DNA of 64,000 bases from positions 248,001 through 312,000 of the forward strand of contig NW_024103873.1 in the NCBI RefSeq assembly GCF_003945595.2, given 5' to 3'. Below the pieces are notes generated by a model, which was given only the letters and a program-made list of their open reading frames with translations, was not told where the DNA came from and did not search any database. The translations under genes were made by a program, and so were the position numbers. Below are positions 48,411-60,482 of this stretch, one piece after another. How positions within the stretch are numbered: the first letter of the stretch is position 1; every line of letters begins with the position of its first letter. The stretch is from Pipra filicauda (Eukaryota; Chordata; Aves; Passeriformes; Pipridae).

Positions 48411-48452
48411 ATGCACGGCGAGCGGGCGCTGCTGCTGCTGCGCCGAGACAAG
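48411..48452 (+). CDS. TMCC1: TMCC1 start exon C (N-terminus MHGERALLLLRRDK)
   Basis: ATG at 48411 (context GCCATGC, G at -3) opens 14 codons ending at the donor CAAG|GTACGG at 48453, in phase 0 with the shared exon at 49250. The predicted protein is 475 residues. The N-terminus has a short leucine run flanked by basic residues but is too short for a signal peptide or membrane span. It is the nearest start exon, with an intron of only about 800 bases. The donor is the first member of a four-copy 27-bp tandem repeat, so three further GTACGG donor-like sites follow in the same frame. The CpG island, start context, donor and phase all agree; no transcript was available to confirm use. Confidence 0.78.
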
Positions 48453-48559
48453 GTACGGCGGGACCGGGCTGGCGAAGGGGTACGGCGGGACCGGGCTGGC
48501 GAAGGGGTACGGCGGGACCGGGCTGGCGAAGGGGTACGGCGGGACCGGGCTGGCGGGGG
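48452..48559 (+). repeat. 27-bp tandem repeat, 4 copies, spanning the start-exon-C splice donor
   Basis: Units begin at 48452, 48479, 48506 and 48533 with an exact 27-base period. Each starts GGTACGGCGGGACCGGGC and the first three are essentially identical; the fourth diverges at its end (GGCGGGGGG instead of GGCGAAGGG). The first unit opens on the last exon base, so its GTACGG is the splice donor. Because 27 is a multiple of three, the frame continues through all copies, each adding VRRDRAGEG. Confidence 0.95.
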
Positions 48560-48625
48560 GGCGCCGCGGGCTCCCGGGGCTGCCCGGGCCGTTCGCGGCG
48601 GGCACTTGTCGGGTTCGGTTGCGCT

Positions 48626-49249
48626 GAAACAGCGTTTGCCTTGTTTTTTGGCCAAAAGCGGGAGTTCTCCTTTGAAACTCGCTGTTTTTCTCCTGCTCGG
48701 GGACACCCGCTCGCAAGGTTTGCCGCGGCGGGGGGTCCGTTCGGGTCCCCGTGTCTCTGTTAGAAGCACTGACCGTAGCAGAGTGGTTTTTTCGGGGTAA
48801 GTTTCACGGTTGCTGCTGCACAAACAAGTGAAGCACTGGGAATGACTCGGGTGTGCTGTACACTTGAACCATGTGGCTTCTGCTCTCAGTTACCTTCTCG
48901 GTCCCTTCACTCTCCAGCGGGTAGAGCCCCTGCCCTTGTACCAATACCTCAGAGTGCTCAGCCTGCCAAGCTCGGGTGCCCTGATGAGCATTTATGCTTG
49001 AGTTTTGGATTGTTTGAGGCCATTAAGTGGGCTCAAGTATGAGGGGTTTTGCTTATTTCTCAGCTTTTATTAAATGTCCGTAAAACACGTAATGCTCACT
49101 TGATTGATACTGTCCCCTGGGCTGCGAGAAAAAAGGTGCATTTTTGTAGAATTACTTCCATTTGCCAAGTTGGTTTGCATAAAGAATGAAAGGTTTTCTG
49201 TTGGTGAAGCTGATGATTAGCATTCATGTTTCTCTCTCCCCTTGCCTAG
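48626..49249. other. Short TMCC1 intron between start exon C and the first shared exon
   Basis: Non-coding. It ends in a pyrimidine tract (TTTCTCTCTCCCCTTGCCTAG), a strong acceptor used by all three start exons. Confidence 0.85.
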
Positions 49250-50184
49250 ATCGAGCGATTGGAAGTCAGCAGCTTGGCGCAGACCTCCAGTGCCGTGGCC
49301 TCCAGCACTGATGGCAGCATCAACACGGACTCCGTTGATGGGACCCCAGATCCGCAGAGGACAAAAGTGGCCATCACACACCTGCAGCAGAAGATACTGA
49401 AGCTGACTGAGCAGATCAAAATTGAGCAAACAGCCCGTGATGATAACGTGGCAGAGTACCTGAAATTGGCCAACAATGCAGACAAGCAGCAGAGCGCCCG
49501 CATTAAGCAAGTGTTTGAGAAGAAAAATCAAAAGTCAGCCCAGACCATCTTGCAGCTGCAGAAGAAACTGGAACATTACCACCGAAAGCTGCGAGAGATT
49601 GAACAGAATGGGATCCCTCGGCAGCCAAAGGATGTCTTCAGGGATATGCATCAGGGTTTGAAAGATGTTGGAGCAAAAGTCACTGGCTTCAGTGAGGGAG
49701 TGGTAGACAGCGTAAAAGGTGGGCTTTCCAGTTTCTCCCAGGCCACACACTCGGCAGCAGGAGCTGTGGTTTCCAAACCCCGGGAGATTGCCTCCCTCAT
49801 AAGAAACAAGTTTGGGAGCGCAGACAATATTGCTAACCTGAAAGACTCCTTAGAAGAAGGCCAGGAGGATGGGACAGGAGGCAAGGCTCTAGGCATTATT
49901 CAGAACTTTCAGTCAAGCCCAAAATATGGCAGTGAAGAGGATTGCTCCAGTGCCACGTCGGGCTCGGTGGGAGCCAACAGCACAACGGGGGGCCCTGTGG
50001 GAGCTTCCAGCTCCAAAACAAACACTCTGGATATGCAGAGCTCAGGGTTTGATGCAATATTGCATGAGATTCAAGAAATTCGAGAGACACAGGCAAGACT
50101 GGAAGAGTCATTTGAGGACCTTAAGGTTCGCTACCAGAGGGATTACACGTTGATAATGCAGACCCTGCAGGAGGAGCGGTACAG
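49250..50184 (+). CDS. TMCC1: TMCC1 first shared coding exon (coiled coil 1, linker, start of coiled coil 2)
   Basis: Acceptor CTTGCCTAG ends at 49249; the exon runs 935 bases to the donor ACAG|GTACGT at 50185 and ends in phase 2 (AG of an Arg codon). It encodes about 311 residues. Exon residues 1-39 are a Ser/Thr-rich lead ([14 protein letters not shown]). About 40-120 form a charged heptad-type coiled coil ([16 protein letters not shown] to [11 protein letters not shown]). About 122-190 are the conserved TMCC block with [15 protein letters not shown] and [16 protein letters not shown]. About 225-260 are a Ser/Gly linker, and a second coiled coil begins near 266 ([15 protein letters not shown]). 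The frame has no breaks. Reading past the donor adds about 66 intronic codons to a stop at 50383; this is intron read-through, not exon. In the family this region is cytosolic and mediates self-association. Confidence 0.97.
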
Positions 50185-53100
50185 GTACGTGCTGTGGTAC
50201 TTTGTTTCACAATTCAGTGCTGCGATCTCAGAGCACCAGGGCTGGGATGGTACTACTCAGCAGGCTGTTCCCAACAGCCTGATTCAGGTGAGAAGCTCTG
50301 TGGTGGTCTCAGGATTTTTCCCTCCTGGTTTTGTCCTTTGTAGATATTGCTGTCTTGCTGCTCATCTCCCTTTCTTTACATGAAAGAAATAGCAAGGAAA
50401 AAGGTTATTTCACAGTGTTTTCAAGATAAAAAGTCAAGCCAAAGAGTTTTAATAAGGTGTCCCAAAATCAAGAGTACGTTGATGCAGTTACTGTTATCAG
50501 ACAGTGCTTTGCCCTGCATAAACCCTGCAAAGGTTTGGGAGACGGGGAACTATGCATGGACAGTGACTGACCCTGCCTCCTCTGACACTCAGATCCATGT
50601 CTACCAGAGAAAGAAACATTCCAGCTTTCTTAATGTTCTCTGACAAGACGTGATCTTTTCCGTGTGCCAGAACTAGGATATCCTTTGTCTCCTTCACTCA
50701 GCCCACAGTGGCAGAGTTCAAGGAAATTAAGTTGAATTAAATGTCAGATACTGGCAGTGTGCTTGTTGTGGAGGTTACGGGGCTCTGGAATTGGGTATCC
50801 TGTGCTTCCATTGGCCCTCCCCTCACTGAAAGTGATGGAAAGGTGGGGCAGTTGCTGCACTACTGCTGGTCCCTGATGAAGTCAAAGGGGAGAGGGGACA
50901 GTGGCTTTCAGGGAGGCAGCCTGGCAGCGTGGCATGGCAGCCAGTGCCTCCCACCACCCTGAGGCTGCCCCCACCTCCCCACCGAGGAAAGCTGCCCATG
51001 GAGAGGTGCTGAGGGAATGCTTCCCCCTCCTCACTGGCTGGAAGAGGCTCTCGGCAGGCTGCGTTGTGCTGTCCAGTAGAAATTTGGCATCCTCCCCTTC
51101 ACACACTGGGAGCAAGAGCTTGTCCCCAGGCTCCAAAGAGAAGAGTTACCAGCTGCTCTTCTTCAGGCATTCAAGACACTGCAGTCTAAGTCAACAGTAT
51201 TCTTAAATTTTAAATAAGAAATGCAAGGCCAAAGCCCTCATTCTGGTGGAGGACAGCAGGTTGCTGTCAGGAAGTTCCTTGTGGTCTTCATGGCTTCGCC
51301 TGGCTGTGGAGCACAACCTGCAAGGCGCAGCAGAGCTGCTGCGGGTGCGTGGGGACAGGCTTGCTGAAGTGCCCCGTGCCACTTGCTGAGTTGGTTTGTG
51401 CAGTGTAACATGGAGTTGCCCTGCAGCTCTTTAGACATGCTGGTGCCAAATCATTGGAAAAACATTGGAAAAGGCTTAACCTGCTAGGATCTGGTAGAGA
51501 CAGCAAGCTTTCTGTGTGCTTTGCAGAGCTTGGGCAAACAAAGCCAGACCAACACCACTTTCTAATCCTGCTTTGCAACAATCAGTGGTTTGACTGAAAC
51601 CAGCACCCAGCACAGCAACTTTGGTTCCTAGTGACTCATTGTCATCAAGTCACATCCCGAAGTGACGTGGAGCTGGATCTTCTGCTCCCCAGCAGAGAGG
51701 TGCTGTTGTCTGTTGCTGTGTAGGTTGTTGTTTCACACATACAGCAGCAGCCATTCATGGTGGGATGTTATATGCAAGCACAGCACAGCTGAAGGAGTGG
51801 CCTGAAAGTACAATGGCGGACCCTGGGGACTGATGCCTGTTGTCAGCTAAACTGGCTCACTACTGTCCAACACCTCTGAGCAAGGTTCATGTAGGTCCCA
51901 TACTAGTGCACTGTGAAGTCATACCTGTCATGTGCCATTAAGCTTTACAGAGCACTGCCCCGAGGTGAGCCCAGAGCCCAGCCGCTAACCAAAGCAGCCT
52001 GGAGTGAAAAGCTTCGGGGAGAATCTGCACTTGGCTTATAAAAGTTTAAAAAGATAGTAATTTAGACCTGCCATTTGGAATGTTGATGCAGATAGATTAA
52101 AGGTGTGACCTTTAAGGAGGACCAGTTAAACTACTGTCAGTGCCCTTGTCTCTGAAGGTAACTGCACGATTAGCGAGATCTAATGAGCTAATCACAGCGG
52201 GATGACTACCTGACTGTACAAATCTACATTCTTGTTTGATAGCTTGTGTATTTTGAACCGTCATGATAAAAGCCAACGTCACCCTAGAACTGGAAGGTGA
52301 TGTGATGTGTCCAAGGGCAGAGGTTGCTGCTGCCTTGGCAGGGAGGTGTGGCGCTTGTTCCTCCAATTGGAACCTCTCTCTTCAGAAAAAAATTAAAAGA
52401 TGGGAAAGGAGATTGTGGTTTGGTGCTGAGAGGCTGGGGATTCGAATTAATCATAACTGGTTTTAAAAGCTATAAATACCTCCTAAGTCTGCTCTATTTC
52501 TGTGAAGCTTTCAAAAACAAACACAGAGCTAGAGCTTGAAAAAAAAAAAAAAAGAGGTATTTGGAGAAGCCCTTTGCTTGTCAGGTGACACTGAGTGTTT
52601 GCATTGTACCTGGAAGCTGGAACAAAGCATGTGCCGTGACATTTTCTCACCTGGTCTTTGTCCATTTCCTCTTTCTTAGATGTTCTACTGTTTTGCAGGT
52701 TCTGATCTTTTTTTCCCTGTGTGTTTGTGCAGTTTCTGTTTATCAGTCATGGCTTGCCTCGTGGGTTTTCCATTACTTCCTCCATCTCCTCCCTCCCTTT
52801 CCCAGCTTCCAGATCTTGCCTATCACTCCATGTAGCTGCTGGTTTGCTAACTATCTCTGAGGCAGCGACTCACTGGAGCAGTTGCTCCAGTTCTCCTGCC
52901 CCGGTGTTGCTGGCTGCCAGGGCTGGCCTGACCTGGCCTGGTGGCATCGAGGTGAGTGCAGGGTGGGCTGTGCTGCCCCGCACGTGCCAGCCCTGGAGCA
53001 GCGCTCTGCTCCGCTGGGGCTGAGTCACTGAGGAAGGAAGAGTCTGACAGCACCTCGGCACTTCAGAGCAGGCACCGAACTGGCCTGTTGCTTATCTCAT

Positions 53101-56100
53101 TGTTGGAAGGTGGCAGTTGTTTACTGATATGAACAGGGACTTTCTGTGCTATTGAGACTGAAATAAAGTTCCTGCTGAGTATTTTCATCTTGTGTGTCCC
53201 TTTAGGAACTTGTTTGTACATGGTGAAATCATGAGCTCACATATTTGGAGTGTGGCCAGTTTGAGGGTTTGGGTTTCTTTCCAAGCTTGACATCCTTGGA
53301 AAGGGCATTTAGGTCTCCCACCCTCCTGTCAGGAGACATCCGTCAGCCAAAATGGTAGTTGCTGGTGCTTCCATTTGTCTGGGTTTTGATGTAGTCTACT
53401 TGTTGGACTTCAGCCTGTCCTCATGATGTGTTTTAAAATAGATCAAAGGAGCTGAACCTCAGAGGTCTGGAGGCTCTTCTGGAGTATTGCTGGGCAGTGG
53501 AGGCAGCACGCTGGGCCAGGTGGGTGCTCGCCCAACCAGGACAGCACCGAAATGTCCCTGCAAAGCTGTGCTCTTCCCAGGGAGGCTCAGACCTGGAAGT
53601 ACTGGGATGTGGGCACTGAGAGCAGCTTTGGAGCAAACTCTGTCCCTTGTGTATCCTCTAGGTAGAAGACTTGGAGTATATTACAAATAGATACTGCTTT
53701 TAGCTGTTTACTCCACTATTGGAAGCAGTGTGTTCAGTAGCATAAAGATGTATTTCATGACAAATAAAGATCACATGGAAGTTTGTATGACATAGCTATA
53801 AAAAAAAAGGTCCATCTTGAGAGATAACTGAAGACAGGTGTTAAACTCTGTTTACAGTGTACTTCAAAGGTCTTTAGCATCAGTTTGATCAGAGTTTCTT
53901 TACTGTGTGCAGATAAAGTGTCCTTTTCGTCACATCCCTCCCTTCCATGTGCTTCCATGTGTGTATTAGCTTTGTATTTTGGAGCTATTACTTTAAAATG
54001 CCTTTAAAGCATTTTAAAAAATGAGATGGTCATAACTGTGTTTCTGAGCCTTTTCAGACCAGTTCCCCAATTCCCACGCAGTGAGCCTCAGAAAATGTGT
54101 GGAAATCCAGTGTGGCTGTTTGAAATTAAGTCATGGCTTCCCATATCCCATACTTGAGCCCCAGGAGTGTACTGTGTCCATAAGAACAGCTCTGATGATC
54201 TCTGTGATAATTGTGACAGGTGACATTGGTCCGTTGCACAGAAATATTTCTGTGCTGGTTCTTGTTCATCTAGAGGCTGGTAATTTTAAGGAGAAATTTC
54301 ACTCTAAAGAGGAGTTTTCCATACCTGAAATAAAGTGGTATATTTACAAACAAATTTAGTCTGTTCAAAAGACACTGGCACTTGTGTTAGAGGGATGTCT
54401 ATCATCTTAAACCCCTTGACTGGTGGCCTGTCCCTTTTATTTCTGTAATACTCCCAGTTAAATGCAAACCAGCTTTCAACAGGGAAACCCTGGCCTTGGG
54501 CCCTGTAAGTCACATGAACCTCTCCTTGCTTTTCAAATTTGAACACCAATAGAAAGCAGCAGGAAAAAAATTAATTTTCTAAATTGTAGGTAATGGGACA
54601 GGGATTGAAAAGCCAGCTGAATGGAGGCTGTGTCATTTCAAAAATAAGTCAGGGTAGGTTAGTGGGGGCAGGGGTGTGGGTTTTTAAAATAACCCAGTTC
54701 AAGCAGTTGCCTGACACAGTGGGTTCTGGAAGCACAGGTGATTCTTGGGTGCCAATTGCAGCAGCTCTGGGATTGAGCGGGGTGTGGGTCAGGAATGAGC
54801 TGGTTGTCCAGCATTCAGGGCAGGAGAATTGGAGCCAACTCTTCTGCTAATCCTGTTCTGTTTAAACTCTTAACTATACAGATTTGCAGGGTTTCCTTAT
54901 GTTTCCTGTAGATTGAGGTAGTTTTGAAGTTATTAAAATACAATTGTTTCTTGTTAGAGAACAGGATTTAATCTGCCTGGCAACAGCCATTTTATGAAGG
55001 GTGTTTGTGTGAGAGGAGGTTAAAAGACACAATCATGCTATTTTCAGAAATGCTTAAGTCTCTTTTTGTGTAATAAACCCACTGGAGAATTTTGTAATAT
55101 ATTAACAGACTGAATATATTTCAAGTAATTGATGCTTCCTTTGAGACTTAGAGTGGGTTTAGTTATGATTTCTTGGTTGTTGGCAAGTTGTTTTTGTTAA
55201 GTTGTGTGGGAACAAATGGCAGTATTAATTATCTGGGCTCCTTCTTCATTAATCAGTCTTCACATGGCCATGCCCTTCTGAGTCTGGGGAAACCAGTTCC
55301 TGGTGTGTCTCAGCATGGTTGCACAGTCCTTGTGGCACCTTTCTGGGCTGAGCCATATCAGCTTGGAGGTTGTCGGTCTCACTACTGGTTGACCACGTGT
55401 TTTGCTGCTGCAAATTGTCATGCTGTGTCTGACTGCTCCTTAGTTTAAAGCAATATTGCATTGGGAACAGAAATGAAAATTCTCTTCAGACTTGTCCATT
55501 AAAAACAAAACCCCAAGACTGTTTTTAAAGGCTAGCTTTTGACTACAGATCCTGAACAACTACCTTGTGAAGCACCAAAAAAAATCTTGGGGAAAAAAAT
55601 CCTAAAAAACAGAAGCAGGATTTTTGTCTTTGTTCCAGAACTTGCAATTAAATTCTTCATTCTAGATAAATATTGTTTATTCATCTTATATGTGTGTGTA
55701 TGAATTAAATTCAGGCAGAGTCAGAAGGAAAAATTTAAACAAGGAATTATCCTTGTGGTTAATTCCTTAGAAGTTTCTTGGTTATTAGGATCGAGGTTCA
55801 GATGGTAAGAGCTGTGTGGTAAGCTTTTCCATTCTGTTAGAATGAGTAGACAGTGTAAATCAGAGTCCAGAGTGGAAAATGGCCACCATAGCCGTGCCCA
55901 CACCTTTGTTACCATCAGAGCTATCACATAAGTTGATATGTGATGATATTGTTCTCAATGAGAACCAAAACTGTATCTCTCAGAATTGCTGTAACTCGGG
56001 TTTTTTTGGGCAGCCCTCCTCCTCAGGACTGCTCCTGGCCCATTCACCAGGAGCAAACTGAAAAATAAGCCTGCAGGTTAGTGATTCATGTGTCCTTCTT

Positions 56101-56631
56101 ATAAATAATATGATGGTATTTGCTTGTTAAGTTGCATCATTTGTGGGAGATAAAGAAAAATACAAGTCAAAGATCCACGTGACCTCATGCAGAGATCAGA
56201 CAGTAACATCATGTTCTCTGAGGCACCGGTCACATGTCATTTCTGTGTCATTTTTATGCCCATTACTATTCTGAGTGTAGATGAAAATGCTTAAGAGCTT
56301 ATGGTATTAGAAGGGAACTATTTGGTTTACACAAAAGTTTGGGGAATACATTATTTTATTCTAACTCTGCCCTTGATTTCTTGCATCACTTGACAGTTGT
56401 CATGTACTTGTGTGTTTTATTCCAGAGTAGGAGCAGGATCACAGAGTTTACCTGGTAGAAAGGACTGATTCCCAGCGAAGGGCCATGATGGCAGTGCGTG
56501 CTGGGTGCTGACTGAGGCAGCCCCTCTGGTTTCACTGCACAGGCAGTGATGTTTGTTCCTCGGTTGTCACTGGTGTCATTTTGCTGTCCTCTTCTCACTA
56601 AAGCCACTGTACCATGTGTTGTCATTTCTAG
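50185..56631. other. TMCC1 intron between the first and second shared exons
   Basis: 6.4 kb bounded by GTACGT and TTCTAG. It has no recognised repeat apart from an A-run at 52539-52553, and no internal exon. GC-richer stretches at 50890-51100 and 52900-53010 have no start-exon signature. Confidence 0.8.
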
Positions 56632-56767
56632 ATGTGAAAGACTTGAAGAGCAGTTAAATGACCTGACTGAGCTCCACCAGAATGAGATCCTCAATTTGAA
56701 ACAGGAGCTGGCCAGCATGGAGGAAAAGATTGCCTATCAGTCTTACGAGCGAGCCCGGGACATCCAG
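56632..56767 (+). CDS. TMCC1: TMCC1 second shared coding exon (coiled coil 2)
   Basis: Acceptor TCATTTCTAG ends at 56631 and the donor CCAG|GTGAGT starts at 56768. The 136 bases complete the split Arg codon and encode [16 protein letters not shown] through YERARDIQ, ending in phase 0. This is the continuous heptad-rich middle of the second coiled coil, among the most conserved parts of the TMCC family. No stop or frameshift is present. The reading frame extending into the intron beyond 56767 is unrelated sequence. Confidence 0.97.
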
Positions 56768-59290
56768 GTGAGTGACAGAAGCGAGGATCCAAGTCCTGCC
56801 CTCTGCCTGCTCTTTCAGGAACTCACTTTTGAAATACTCCTGCACTTCAGTATTTGATTTTAATCCTCGTAGCTTTATTGCTAAACTGTGTATTGCCACA
56901 TTCTGAAAGGACCTTATTCCATCTGGGACCCTTGGGTATCTGTCCAGGTAACCTCCTCTGTAAAGCAGGGCTGTGCCCCTGCGCAGAGGGAGCCGCTGCT
57001 CAGCCAGAGCGGAGTCTGTGAATCAGTTGTAGCAAAGCAGGAGCCAGTGCCCACACCTTGTGCAGGCCTTTGCAGGGTGTTAGACACTCACGAGCCATGA
57101 CCTGAACACGTTTTTTACAGTATCATTCCCAGTATATGGGCCCTGGGGTGTGGTTCTGTGTCACTAGTTTTACAGCAATGGTGACATACATCTAAGAAAA
57201 AATGGCTTTATGTGTTCACTGCTTTGAGTCAGGAAACAATTCTTTCTGTTGGCTTTGCCCAAATAAGGAGGTGTTTTTTTAAAGAGAAGTTTCAGTATGT
57301 AAAAAAAGCTATGAGACAGAGATCATGAAGTTGGAGGCCTTTCTACAAAGCAAAGCTGCTTCTGACCCTTGTGGAGAAAGGCCTATTCAGGAACAAGTGT
57401 CTTGTCCATTTTAAGTAATTGCTTTGCTAGTTTTAGCAGACATCTCAGTTCTGATCGCTGATGCGAGATATTTATATTGTGAGCAGAGAATTGTAGGTCA
57501 AAGTTCTCCCTCTTTTCATCCCTGGAGGTGGTTCAGCCAGGTGATTTCCTCTGGAGATCGAGCAGGCTGTGCTCTTGGCACGCCTGTGGATCCAGCTGCA
57601 AGTCCCGTTGAGTCAAACGTCCTTCCTTCCCAGTTGTTGCTGTTCAGGCAGCTGAGCAGTTCTGCCCTGTGCTTTCAGGGGCCATAACCAAAGAAAAGCC
57701 CTCATGTTTCATTGACCCCCACAACCGTGATGCAGTGCGAAATGTAGCAGTTGACAGTGACCGTTAAGTTAAAGTTAAAATTAATCAGTGTTTGTGGACA
57801 GTGGTGCCATGGCCTCCAGCCGTGTAAGCAGGAGGCTGTCCCTTGGGGGTGTGTTATAAGGGTCAGGTTTTGTTCTCTTCTCTAAATTCAAACAGCAGAA
57901 AGAAGTAAGGGTGAAAACTTAAATTGTTAAGTGGGGATTTCTCAATAGCTTTTTTTAATCTTCATTTTATGATTTGGTGCTTTTAGTGGAAACTTGCAAA
58001 TTGGGACAGCCTATTCCTCAGCCTTGCTGGGGAAAAGGTAAGTGTTTTGTTGCATGAAAAACTATATAAGAGCATGGGCTGATGTTGCAGAGGAACAATC
58101 CTGGTTCCTTTTTCAGTCAGTCTGGGAGAGACTGCTGCTTTGCTGCAGACTTGTAGATGGTACTTGCAAGTCGGCCTGAGAAACCTGACTCTGAGGATTA
58201 GTGGAAAAATTGTAACTTTGTATCTTCAAGAGGAGAAGTATCTGGTTGTGTTAATTGCCATAAAACCTCTTTCCTTCTCCCTAGCCCCCTGCGTTGCACG
58301 TCATCAGTGTTTTAGTGCAGGTTGCGTTGGTCCAGTTGAGGTTTCACTCAGTGAAAAGATTTGACAAAATCTCCCCAAGTCAGCAGGGCTTTGGAGAGCT
58401 GGTTTTGTGCAGAGTAGTCTTCTCCCTCAACCTCCTTTTGCTTTGCTTCTTCCTGGAGGCAGTTCCATAAATCTTGTGCTTCCTACCCTTCTCCTAGACA
58501 TCTTTCCCCAGCCCTCCCAGTGTCACCTGGAGCTGTGCCAGTGCCACAGCTTGCTGCAGGCTGGAGGAGATCTTCCTCCTGCGATGGCAGCTGTGCAGTC
58601 CCAGCCCTGGTGCTCCTCAGACCTTTCCCTGAGCTCACAACTCGCTAAGCAAGCAGAACACAGCTGAGCCTTTGGGTAGTTGTTTTTGTTGACTTAGTTT
58701 TCTGCCAGGTTGAGTAGTTTTCTGCAGAGGGGCCAGAAAAGCACAAGCCACTGAATTTAGGAGGTTCTGGGAAAACACATCCTAGAAGAGGAAGAGGACA
58801 AAGATTTCTGGCTAGGCACAGCACCTTTGTCCTCTCAGTGACCTCTTGGAACCGAAGCTGAAGTGACCAGCTTGCAGGGTAGCCCCCCATTCTGGACAGA
58901 GGCTGTGGGATTGCTGAGGGCTGTCACACCCACCTCCCTCTGGTCTGACAGTGAGACAGGAGGGATGGTGGGTGGCCATAGCACCATGTGCAGGGTCTGG
59001 CAGCTGGCAGTGCCAGGTGGCATTGAAGGATGTGTTTTAACAAAGCTCAACTTCTGCCCAACCTGGCACCTCCCTGTTGAGCATCTTGGGTGCGGATGAG
59101 GTGCCGTGGTGTGTTACAGACTGCAGTGCTCAGTTAGTGAGCGGCTTCTCACCCTTAGGCACAGGAAATGGCACTGCTACCTCTGCTCAGTTCAGGAGTG
59201 TGTGTGTGGGAATGCTGACCCTGGCCTGGCCCAGTCTGTGAGGTGACAGCTGTGGATTGTGTGTGACCCAGTGTGTGCTCTTGCCCACAG
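56768..59290. other. TMCC1 intron between the second shared exon and the last exon
   Basis: 2.5 kb bounded by GTGAGT and CCCACAG. I see no exon, repeat or mobile element in it. Confidence 0.85.
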
Positions 59291-59605
59291 GAGGCACTGG
59301 AAGCCTGCCAGACACGCATCTCCAAGATGGAGCTGCAGCAGCAGCAGCAGCAAGTGGTGCAGTTGGAGGGGCTGGAGAATGCCACAGCCAGGAACCTGCT
59401 GGGGAAGTTCATCAACATCCTGCTGGCTGTCATGGCTGTCCTCCTCGTCTTCGTCTCCACTGTGGCCAACTGTGTTGTGCCCCTCATGAAGACTCGCAAT
59501 AGGACGTTCAGCACTTTATTTATAGTGGTTTTCATTGCCTTTTTGTGGAAGCACTGGGACGCCATCACCGGCTACTTGGAACGGTTCTTGTCTCCCCCCA
59601 GATGA
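59291..59605 (+). CDS. TMCC1: TMCC1 last coding exon (end of coiled coil 2, two membrane spans, stop)
   Basis: Acceptor TTGCCCACAG ends at 59290; the exon encodes 104 residues and stops at TGA 59603-59605. In the 474-residue isoform it covers residues 371-474. It begins [12 protein letters not shown], contains a six-glutamine run (CAG x5 then CAA), then a hydrophobic hairpin: span 1 about 410-433 ([20 protein letters not shown]) and span 2 about 443-457 ([14 protein letters not shown]), separated by a short polar turn (MKTRNRT). The tail ends [16 protein letters not shown]. This double span is the ER anchor of the TMCC family and leaves both ends on the cytosolic side. The sequence is intact. 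Confidence 0.97.
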   Translation, partial: EALEACQTRISKMELQQQQQQVVQLEGLENATARNLLGKFINILLAVMAVLLVFVSTVANCVVPLMKTRNRTFSTLFIVVFIAFLWKHWDAITGYLERFLSPPR

Positions 59606-59879
59606 TGGCGGCAGGAATGGGCTGTGTTGCTCCCTCCCGGCGCTCTTGGTGAGCAAGTGTGACAAAGATTAGTCAGCAACTACTCCGCTGAAGTTTTAAA
59701 GTGTCCGAGTGAATTTGTTTACATTTAGAATAACATTTTTTCTCTGCGAGATGCATTGCAATAGTATTTTTTAGATTTTATTCAAGAACTCTTTTGGTGA
59801 GAATCCTGGATAATTTTTATGTAGCATGGTTCTCTTTGGATGCAAATCTTGAGATTCTTTAAAGTGTACAAAAGAAATT

Positions 59880-59885
59880 AATAAA
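59880..59885 (+). terminator. Proximal candidate poly(A) signal AATAAA
   Basis: A canonical AATAAA hexamer lies about 275 bases after the stop codon. Use of it would give a short 3'UTR lacking all downstream regulatory elements. There is no strong GT-rich element immediately after it, so its strength is uncertain. Confidence 0.4.
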
Positions 59886-60446
59886 ATACAGAATTTGGAG
59901 CATACCAACGGGCAATTTAAATTGTGGCTTGAACTACTGTACTAAACCTGTCAGGAAGAAGAGAACGTGGTTAGCTTAAGATGATCAAAGCTCAATCTAG
60001 TGCACAGCCTTGAATGATGGTACCACAGCAAACCTGTAACACTAAACTTTTACTGTGAAGTCTGATCACATTCCATGTCCAAATGTATGCGTTCAGAGTG
60101 GTTTCTTTCCTTAACAAGAGAAAAACAACGTGTGGATCTCTCTCTCAGCTCAGCATCTGGGTTCACCGTTTGTGCTAACCTGACTTCAGTAACTTTCTGT
60201 AAGGCTGACTAACTTGGCTGAGTGTATGGAGTGGAAGCCTCATGCCATACACAGTAACTGCACAGTCATGCTACAGTGTTTTGAAATAGTCCTTGAAATA
60301 CTTATCTTTAAGCAGAAGCCCTTGGTCGCACTTTTAAGGTTTTTTTTAATATATGTATATTCACAGATTTAAAAAAAAATCCAAACAGCATACTTGAAGA
60401 GTGTAATACTCAAACTCTCAGTGCTTCCTTATTGTTTCTAATAGGA

Positions 60447-60447
<1 letters not shown>

Positions 60448-60482
<35 letters not shown>

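Larger units (their letters stand above)
48180..48625 (+). promoter_or_regulatory. CpG-island promoter C of TMCC1
   Basis: About 450 bases are CpG-dense, with G-rich runs at 48328-48369 (GC boxes, potential G-quadruplex). I see no ATG between 48180 and the start codon at 48411. It immediately precedes and includes start exon C and its donor, as expected of a housekeeping-type promoter. Long open frames on both strands in this stretch are composition artefacts. Confidence 0.75.

Noticed and set aside
48171..48823. Frames of 150-323 codons on both strands
   Set aside because: GC-rich promoter and 27-bp repeat composition; the only supported coding piece is 48411-48452.
54304..54549. 81-codon minus-strand frame with protein-like composition (aromatic and basic residues)
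   Set aside because: No homologue recognised, no neighbouring exon or splice context, inside a TMCC1 intron on the opposite strand; short enough for chance.
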